From an uncultured Spirochaetaceae bacterium (GTDB lineage: Bacteria; Spirochaetota; Spirochaetia; Treponematales; Treponemataceae), in the NCBI GenBank assembly GCA_902772605.1, contig CACYBG010000114.1, positions 1 through 6,046 of the forward strand: a DNA stretch of 6,046 nucleotides, in the 5' to 3' direction. Made by a program: the position numbers and the translations under genes. Shown piece after piece: positions 1 to 4,599 of this stretch. The stretch's first letter is position 1, and every line of letters starts with the position of its first letter. The notes under the pieces are model-generated. The model was not told the DNA's origin, made no database searches, and worked only from the letters and a program-made list of their open reading frames with translations.

Positions 1-641
1 ATGAAAACCCAAAGCGCGTCAAGTTCCTGATATCCTGAAGAGACTATTCCGGAAACGGTGAACCGGCTCATCTTCGGAAGTATGTTTTCGCCCACCTTAT
101 TTACGGTAACAAGGCTTACTCCGTCACCCGGATGAACGCCAAGTTCGGTCGCTATCTTTTCACCGAGTACGGCGCCACGTTCAGCAGAAAGGTCCGCATT
201 TCCCTCAATCACCTTGAACAGGGTCGCAAAGCTTTCGTTTCTCTCAAACATGTCCGCGGGAACTGCCCTTACGGATGCACCGCACCTGATTCCGTTCGCA
301 ACAAGAAGCCCCATGCCCTGCATTTCGGGATAGACCGCATTGACTCCATCTGCAGAAAGAATCCTGGAGGCCTGTTCATTCATCTTTTCAGCCGTATCGA
401 TCTGCATTGAATACGAGTTCACCCTGACCTGAAGATCCTGCGTGGAAAGTCCTATCATGCGGCCCGTTATTCCGTCTATCATGCCCTGGCTGATTACCTG
501 TACGCCAACGAGAGGCACCAGACTGATTCCGATGCACAGCATGGCTCCCATGAGGCTGCGGCTTCCATGGGATTTAACTCCCGACCCAGGCCTTGAAAAA
601 AAGAGCCTGAGTGCATACAGAACGCTGGATCTGAATGTCAT
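1..641 (-). CDS. lolE: LolC/LolE-family lipoprotein-release permease, second copy (3' part beyond window)
   Basis: Transmembrane subunit of a LolCDE-type ABC transporter, which releases outer-membrane lipoproteins from the inner membrane. The 213 visible codons give a short cytoplasmic N-terminus, one membrane helix at about residues 30-51 (MGAMLCIGISLVPLVGVQVI), and the first part of the large periplasmic domain. Typical family patterns are visible: AVLGEKIATELGVHPGDGV near 157-175 and FTVSGIVSSGYQELDALWVF at 194-213. The remaining periplasmic domain and the C-terminal helices lie outside the window. The ATG at 641 overlaps the lolD stop as ATGA and is preceded by GGAGGAG, so translation is probably coupled to lolD. 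The protein is clearly paralogous to the permease at 1344-2639 (shared VRAV, ER, FA, VLG and LG positions). It has SQGMIDG after helix 1 where the paralogue has SVMNGF. The symbol follows gene order (permease, ATPase, permease, as in lolC-lolD-lolE) and does not come from a diagnostic residue. Family assignment is firm; the C versus E label is not. Confidence 0.85.
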   Translation of the reverse strand, partial: MTFRSSVLYALRLFFSRPGSGVKSHGSRSLMGAMLCIGISLVPLVGVQVISQGMIDGITGRMIGLSTQDLQVRVNSYSMQIDTAEKMNEQASRILSADGVNAVYPEMQGMGLLVANGIRCGASVRAVPADMFERNESFATLFKVIEGNADLSAERGAVLGEKIATELGVHPGDGVSLVTVNKVGENILPKMSRFTVSGIVSSGYQELDALWVF

Positions 642-1354
642 CGCTCCTCCCTAGAAATGGTTCCGTCCTTCAGGAAATACCTGACGTTGCCCTGGGACGC
701 AAGGTTCATGTCGTGCGTAACCAGAATCAAAGTCTTCCTGTGGCTGTCGACAAGATTGAAAAGAAGTTCGCCTATCAGTTCCGCATTGGAAGGATCAAGG
801 TTTCCCGTAGGTTCGTCCGCAAGAATCAGTTCCGGGGAGTTTACAAGGCACCTTGCAACAGCAACCCTCTGCCTTTCGCCTCCTGAAAGCTGTGACGGAA
901 GATGTTTCGCCCTGTTTTCAAGCCCCACGTCGCAAAGAAGAGACCTGGCCCTTTCCATGGCTTCCTTTTTCGGAACGCCCGCCATGTACGCAGGAAGGAA
1001 TATGTTTTCCAGAGCAGTAAAATCCTTGAGCAGATAGTGGAACTGGAATACAAGCCCCAGGAATTTCTGCCTGTATGAGGTGAGTTCATCCTCGGTCATG
1101 GAGCTGACTATCTTTCCGTCTACGTCAACAGAACCTGCAGTAGCAAAATCAAGTCCGCCGATTATGTTCAGCAGGGTTGATTTTCCGCTTCCGCTCTGCC
1201 CCACTATGACGCACTTGCTTCCGCGCGGGACGTCCATCTCCAGACCCTTCAATATCGTAAGCTTTTCGCTTGAAGTCACATAAGTCTTTTCCAGTCCCCT
1301 TATGCGGACAATGGAATCGGCGCTGCATGCACCGGTAGAAACATCAGTCATCAT
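638..1354 (-). CDS. lolD: Lipoprotein-releasing ABC transporter ATP-binding protein LolD
   Basis: Cytoplasmic ATPase subunit that powers lipoprotein extraction by the two flanking permeases. All ABC motifs are intact when numbered from the ATG at 1354 (238 residues): Walker A GQSGSGKST at 52-60, Q-loop Gln104, signature LSGGERQR at 156-163, Walker B LILADEP with Asp180 and Glu181, D-loop NLD at 185-187, and H-loop His214. The FQFHYLL stretch after the Q-loop and the DEPTGNLD wording are typical of the LolD/MacB/FtsE group, and the permease neighbours point to LolD. The frame extends to a TTG at 1369, but a GGAGG at 1361-1365 lies just inside that start and sits 6 bases before the ATG at 1354 (9 before a second ATG at 1351), so 1354 is preferred. 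The gene overlaps the end of the preceding permease gene by 11 bases and its TGA overlaps the next ATG. It could be mistaken for MacB- or FtsE-type ATPases, but the paired LolC/E permeases make that unlikely. Confidence 0.95.
   Translation of the reverse strand: MMTDVSTGACSADSIVRIRGLEKTYVTSSEKLTILKGLEMDVPRGSKCVIVGQSGSGKSTLLNIIGGLDFATAGSVDVDGKIVSSMTEDELTSYRQKFLGLVFQFHYLLKDFTALENIFLPAYMAGVPKKEAMERARSLLCDVGLENRAKHLPSQLSGGERQRVAVARCLVNSPELILADEPTGNLDPSNAELIGELLFNLVDSHRKTLILVTHDMNLASQGNVRYFLKDGTISREER
644..650 (-). promoter_or_regulatory. Ribosome binding site of the second Lol permease, inside the end of lolD
   Basis: GGAGGAG within the final lolD codons (encoding the REER end) is followed by CG and the ATG at 641, which overlaps the lolD stop as ATGA. 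This is a classic translational-coupling junction and should keep the permease and ATPase in matched amounts. Confidence 0.8.
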
Positions 1355-2639
1355 GAAGGACCTCCGCAACCGTCAAATGTAAAATCTGTCTGCTGGCTAT
1401 GCCTGCTGCAACCAGAGACGAAAGTATCCCGAACAGGAATATGGCAACTATCTCGGACAGGACCATCCTTGCGGGAATGTTGGCATAAACGCTGAACATG
1501 GGGTTTTCCTGAACCATATCCGCATTCGCAGGATTCACTATCATCATGAAAAAATACTGTATCCAGAACTGCGCCTTCGACAGAAACAGAAACACCTTTT
1601 CCATGTTTACGGTTACCAGAAGTCCGAGCATAAGTCCCGGTACGGCACCCTTCAGTCCCGTCATGAAGCCCTTCATTATGAACACCCACTGAATCTGAGA
1701 GCGAGTTCCACCCAATGCCGAAAGCACCGATATGTCCTCGCGCCTTTCATAGACCATCCTGCGCATTCCGTTGTATATGTTGATTGCTACGACCACGAAA
1801 ATCAGGAAGACGAGCATCATCAGCATGTTCTTTTCTATTCTGAGTGCACCGAAGAAAGTCCTGTTGTAGGACCTCCAGCTTTGAGTCGATGATTCCGGAA
1901 ATGCTTCGGATATCCTTGAAATGGCAATCGAATCCCTCTCGCTGTCCTTGAGCTTTATGCCGTAAATCTTCCTTGCACCAGAACCGAACTGCTTTTCGCC
2001 GGCTTCAAGGCTTACGAAGGAATAGGCCGAATTGATGTCGCCGTAGTTCGAATAGAATATGCCGGTCACATAGAACTGACGGTCCTGAGATATCAGGCTG
2101 ACGTCCGTCGTTCCGCTCAGTGCGTAAATGTTTACCGATCCTCCGACCCTGGCTCCTATGGTCCTTGCAAGATCGTTTCCGAGCACGATTGAATCGGGGT
2201 CCGAAAGGTCGAAATCTCCCGAAACCATATGGACTTCACGGGCAAATCCGGCATCCCTTTCCATTACTTCCGCGTCAACCGCCCTGACCAAAGCGGCACT
2301 TTCCTTTCCGTTCGTTGAAATCATGAGTCCCTGGGCTTCGTAAAACGGTTCTGCACTCACAATCATCGGATTTGATTCGCACCAGCTTTCGAATTCCTGC
2401 CCGTTTCCTACGTCCGATACACGTATATGGTATGAGGAAATCTCCATTATCGCATCGATGAATTCCATCTGGAATCCGTTCATCACGCTGATTACGACAG
2501 TCAGGGCCATCACTCCGAAACATATTCCAAGGCTTGAAAGCGTCGACGTAACGGCCGTCCTTCCCTTGCCGTCAACCTTGCTGAACCTGTTGGAAATGAA
2601 AGTCATCCACCGTATGGAGGAAAGTCTATTTCTTTTCAT
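1344..2639 (-). CDS. lolC: LolC/LolE-family lipoprotein-release permease, first copy (complete)
   Basis: Inner-membrane permease of 431 residues, about the usual length for LolC/LolE. The architecture is standard: a helix at about 29-53 ending in the family motif SVMNGF (51-56); a periplasmic domain at about 57-268; a second helix at about 272-290; the cytoplasmic coupling segment YERREDISVLSALGGTRSQI (297-316), which matches the conserved segment that contacts the ATPase; a helix at about 319-345; a periplasmic loop at about 346-390; and a last helix at about 393-415. The C-terminus, ending AEVLHDD, resembles the usual PAEVLR-type end. The expected LG..LA....G...G..V pattern is at 153-169, with Gly-Gly at 166-167 where the paralogue has Gly-Asp. 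The ATG at 2639 overlaps the end of the preceding gene by 14 bases and has AAGGAGG 9 bases upstream. It probably forms a heteromer with the permease at 1-641 on a LolD dimer. The C versus E name is positional only. Confidence 0.92.
   Translation of the reverse strand: MKRNRLSSIRWMTFISNRFSKVDGKGRTAVTSTLSSLGICFGVMALTVVISVMNGFQMEFIDAIMEISSYHIRVSDVGNGQEFESWCESNPMIVSAEPFYEAQGLMISTNGKESAALVRAVDAEVMERDAGFAREVHMVSGDFDLSDPDSIVLGNDLARTIGARVGGSVNIYALSGTTDVSLISQDRQFYVTGIFYSNYGDINSAYSFVSLEAGEKQFGSGARKIYGIKLKDSERDSIAISRISEAFPESSTQSWRSYNRTFFGALRIEKNMLMMLVFLIFVVVAINIYNGMRRMVYERREDISVLSALGGTRSQIQWVFIMKGFMTGLKGAVPGLMLGLLVTVNMEKVFLFLSKAQFWIQYFFMMIVNPANADMVQENPMFSVYANIPARMVLSEIVAIFLFGILSSLVAAGIASRQILHLTVAEVLHDD
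1361..1365 (-). promoter_or_regulatory. Ribosome binding site that decides the lolD start
   Basis: GGAGG lies 6 bases before the ATG at 1354 and 9 before the ATG at 1351, but just downstream of the alternative TTG at 1369. This arrangement argues for an ATG start and against the longer TTG form. Confidence 0.8.
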
Positions 2640-3660
2640 CCGATTCGGCCTCCTTAAACGTCCTTCGGCTCATCACCACTCCGTTTATCCTGGTTATTTC
2701 CAGTATCCGCTCGCCGCCCTGATATTCCGCACTTATCGAAAATCCGCCGTCGAAATATACGGTCTGAGTATAGTCGCTGTCGGACCTGTAGCTTGTCTGT
2801 ATCCTGAGTACGTTGTCCTCGTAATAGCTTACGTCCGGAAGCTTTGAAAGGGCCGTATACGAATATATGTTCTTGGTCGATTTCGATGTGCCGTCCGTGA
2901 AATTCTCAAGCTGAGAATCGATTACAAGCCTGTCCTTTACGTCGTAGGTGTAGCTGCTCTTTTTCCTCAGGATTCTTTTTGCACCGCCGTTTGATGCAGC
3001 TCCCACATCGTAATCAACGATTTCAAGGGGCTTACCGGTCCTGTTGTATCGGACTTCCCTATAGGTATTGTCCTTGAAATTCTCCTCGCCGTAGAATTTC
3101 GGAAGTCTGGCAGATGAATCCGCATACGTGTATCTGGTCCTGGTCTGCATGGATATTGCTGACGAAGACTTTCCGTTTTTCCATACCGTACGTTCGAGCA
3201 TCCTGTAAAGTCCGTCGTATTCGGTGCGTGAAAACGAATCGTCATTCACGGAGACTATGGAATGCCTCTTTACGTCAAGCGGATCGGGAGCTGCAAAGTA
3301 TTCCTCTCCGTACTGGAAGAATGCAATCCTGTCCATGGAATTTGAATACAGAACTTCAGCCGCATTGGTTACGGGAAAACCGAAGTCCATGGAAACGCCT
3401 CCGCTCTGAGGTCCGTACGAAGGATTTTCCAGTGCACCGAGTCCTTCGCCGTCAGATTCAGACTCGGATTCATCGGCACCTCCCGATTCAATGGCATATT
3501 TTTCCGAAGCGATGAAATTCCTTACTTCCATAACCATGTTGAGTCGTTCCGCTCGGGTCATTTCATCCGAAGGGTGGAACCTGGACTCCAGATTTTTCTG
3601 TCCGGGAGTAAAAAGAGTAAATAGAAGGTGCAGCGAAAGAACGGCGGTCTGTAAATCCAA
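2626..3660 (-). CDS. Unrecognised, probably exported beta-rich protein with YD-like tyrosine-rich segments
   Basis: I do not recognise this family. The 344-residue product starts with a hydrophobic stretch (AVLSLHLLFTLFT, residues 6-18) that could act as a signal peptide or anchor. It lacks the usual N-terminal Lys/Arg, a lipobox Cys and an obvious Ala-X-Ala site. Residues 62-73 are an acidic Ser/Glu/Asp-rich linker. From about 176 to 325 there are repeated Tyr- and Gly-containing strand-like segments (RYTYADSSARL, VRYNRTGKPLEIVDYD, SYTYDVKDRLVIDSQ, VYFDGGFSISAEYQGGERILEI) resembling loose YD-type beta repeats. The likely start is the TTG at 3660, only 3 bases after the ftsY stop; that stop is in the same frame, so no longer start is possible. 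The only in-frame ATG near the N-terminus is at residue 34, has no good ribosome site, and would remove the hydrophobic segment. The position between ftsY and the Lol genes suggests an envelope role, possibly linked to lipoprotein transport, but this is inference. Confidence 0.8.
   Translation of the reverse strand: MDLQTAVLSLHLLFTLFTPGQKNLESRFHPSDEMTRAERLNMVMEVRNFIASEKYAIESGGADESESESDGEGLGALENPSYGPQSGGVSMDFGFPVTNAAEVLYSNSMDRIAFFQYGEEYFAAPDPLDVKRHSIVSVNDDSFSRTEYDGLYRMLERTVWKNGKSSSAISMQTRTRYTYADSSARLPKFYGEENFKDNTYREVRYNRTGKPLEIVDYDVGAASNGGAKRILRKKSSYTYDVKDRLVIDSQLENFTDGTSKSTKNIYSYTALSKLPDVSYYEDNVLRIQTSYRSDSDYTQTVYFDGGFSISAEYQGGERILEITRINGVVMSRRTFKEAESDEKK
2649..2655 (-). promoter_or_regulatory. 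Ribosome binding site of the first Lol permease, inside the preceding gene
   Basis: AAGGAGG lies within the last codons of the exported-protein gene, 9 bases before the ATG at 2639. It supports that start and implies that ribosomes finishing the upstream gene load directly on the permease message. Confidence 0.8.
2686..3135 (-). repeat. Degenerate tyrosine-rich strand repeats in the exported protein
   Basis: Residues about 176-325 of the exported protein show recurring short strand-turn-strand units with aromatic residues and polar or Gly turns (YTY, YN.TGK, YTYDVKD, YSYT, YYEDN, YFDGG, YQGGE), roughly every 20-30 residues. The units are too diverged to see as DNA repeats. They suggest an extended beta-sheet fold loosely like YD or RHS-type repeats. 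Confidence 0.4.
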
Positions 3661-3663
3661 TTT

Positions 3664-4527
3664 CTATTTTCCCAGGAAATCCGACAGATAGCTTTCCGCA
3701 TCCAGACGCGAAATGTCCGGATATTTTTCACCGGTACAGACGAATGCGACCGGAAGACCGAGTTCCCTGCCTATTGAAATTATTCCGCCTCCCTTTGCAG
3801 TGGAATCGTATTTGGTCATGACGACGGCATCAATCCCGACTGCATCGTTGAATACTTCGGCCTGCCTAAGTGCATTCTGACCCGTAGTTGCATCAACGAC
3901 CAGAATCTTCCTGTAGCATCCGGGAGAAGCTTTCGATGAAGCGACCCTGTCTATCTTCTTGAGTTCATTTACAAGGTTTTCCTTGTTGTGGAGCCGTCCG
4001 GCAGTATCTGCAATTACAAGTCCGCCGCCATTAGCTTCACAGGCGCTTGCCGCATCAAAGACCACGGCAGAAGGATCGCTTCCCATCTGGTGCTTTACGA
4101 CCCTTATTCCAAGCCTTTCACCGTGCGTGGAAATCTGATCAACCGCAGCAGCCCTGAACGTATCGGATGCCGACATGATTACGCTGATTCCGCGGTCGGA
4201 GTAAAGTTTTGCAATCTTTGCGACCGAGGTGGTCTTACCGACTCCGTTTACTCCAAGCACCATGAATATGTTCACTTTGCCCTCTTCGACGGGAAGATCA
4301 ACCGACTTAACGTACGGTCTGAGCATGTCGGTAAGCATGGACGTTATGCCGTCGGTTTCGGAAACCTTTTCTTCGCGGCATTTTTTTTCAAGGGCACCGA
4401 CAATCTCCACGGCAGCCTTTGCACCAAGATCGCCTTCTATCAGTGCATCCGTCAAATCATCATAAAAATCCTCAGTCTGCGTCCTGTGCTTTCCGAACAG
4501 GGCCTTAAGCTTATCGGCAAAAGACAT
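3664..4527 (-). CDS. ftsY: Signal recognition particle receptor GTPase FtsY
   Basis: Membrane-associated SRP GTPase that pairs with Ffh to hand translating ribosomes to SecYEG. At 287 residues it has only the NG core and a short N-terminus. The first residues (MSFADKLKALFGK) form an amphipathic, basic membrane-targeting helix, and the long acidic A domain of enterobacterial FtsY is absent. The helical N domain covers about 15-80. GTPase motifs in order: G1 GVNGVGKTT at 92-100, the SRP-type DTFRAAA at 122-128, G3 DTAGR at 174-178, G4 TKYD at 238-241 followed by STAKGG, and GLPVAFVCTGEKYPDI at 257-272 near the C-terminus. Tyr in G4 replaces the more common Leu. The lack of a C-terminal methionine-rich M domain and the DTFRAAAVDQ wording separate it from Ffh. 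The ATG at 4527 has AGGAGG 5 bases upstream. It is the first gene of the tight cluster, and the TTG of the next gene lies 3 bases after its TAG. Confidence 0.97.
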   Translation of the reverse strand: MSFADKLKALFGKHRTQTEDFYDDLTDALIEGDLGAKAAVEIVGALEKKCREEKVSETDGITSMLTDMLRPYVKSVDLPVEEGKVNIFMVLGVNGVGKTTSVAKIAKLYSDRGISVIMSASDTFRAAAVDQISTHGERLGIRVVKHQMGSDPSAVVFDAASACEANGGGLVIADTAGRLHNKENLVNELKKIDRVASSKASPGCYRKILVVDATTGQNALRQAEVFNDAVGIDAVVMTKYDSTAKGGGIISIGRELGLPVAFVCTGEKYPDISRLDAESYLSDFLGK

Positions 4528-4582
4528 TTTTTCCTCCTATTTTTATAAAAGCCGGGAAGCATTTCAAACGTCCCGGGTGCAT
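4511..4582 (-). CDS. Possible 23-residue leader ORF overlapping the start of ftsY
   Basis: An ATG at 4582 has a good ribosome site (GGAGG at 4588-4592, 5-base spacer) and opens a 23-codon frame ending at a TAA at 4511-4513. The product would be MHPGRLKCFPAFIKIGGKNV plus FCR. It overlaps the first 17 bases of ftsY in another frame, and the 5' arm of the hairpin lies inside its second to fourth codons. A second ATG at 4586 is too close to the GGAGG. I recognise no run of regulatory codons. This could be a translated leader affecting the hairpin or a chance ORF; the good ribosome site in a non-coding gap is the main support. Confidence 0.3.
   Translation of the reverse strand: MHPGRLKCFPAFIKIGGKNVFCR
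4533..4538 (-). promoter_or_regulatory. Ribosome binding site of ftsY
   Basis: AGGAGG on the minus strand, 5 bases before the ATG at 4527. It is a near-perfect Shine-Dalgarno sequence and fixes the ftsY start, since no upstream in-frame start competes. It sits directly downstream of the hairpin and T-tract. Confidence 0.85.
4541..4576 (-). terminator. Hairpin plus short T-tract after the PEGA-like gene; terminator or attenuator
   Basis: On the minus strand CCGGGA (4576-4571) pairs perfectly with TCCCGG (4557-4552) around a 13-base loop, followed by C and TTTTATAAAA. This fits a modest rho-independent terminator for the gene ending at 4600. The stem is only 6 bp, the loop is long and the T-run is only four bases, so efficiency is probably partial. 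It sits immediately before the ftsY ribosome site and could also act as an attenuator for the ftsY cluster. Confidence 0.45.
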
Positions 4583-4599
4583 GCATTCCTCCGCACGAA

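Noticed and set aside
132..1283. Several plus-strand ORFs opposite the Lol permease and lolD
   Set aside because: They overlap genes with intact family motifs on the minus strand, and their products look like random translations rich in Arg, Ser and Pro.
1367..1369. TTG as the lolD start
   Set aside because: The GGAGG lies downstream of this TTG, so it cannot serve it; the ATG at 1354 has correct spacing.
3114..3515. 133-codon plus-strand ORF opposite the exported-protein gene
   Set aside because: Arg/Trp/His-rich, no domain and no ribosome site. The minus-strand gene is tied to its neighbours by overlap and ribosome sites.
4542..4547. TATAAA as a -10 promoter box for ftsY
   Set aside because: The transcript would start inside or next to the ribosome site, and no matching -35 is evident; the A/T run is better explained as the T-tract of the hairpin.
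3988..4548. 186-codon plus-strand ORF opposite ftsY
   Set aside because: It lies antisense to a fully supported ftsY, has no recognisable domain and no good ribosome site; it is a shadow of biased codon use.
4576..4587. Palindromic CCCGGG and TGCATGCA stretches as an operator
   Set aside because: Both are short self-complementary words in a GC-rich leader with no second copy in the window; there is no support for a protein-binding site.
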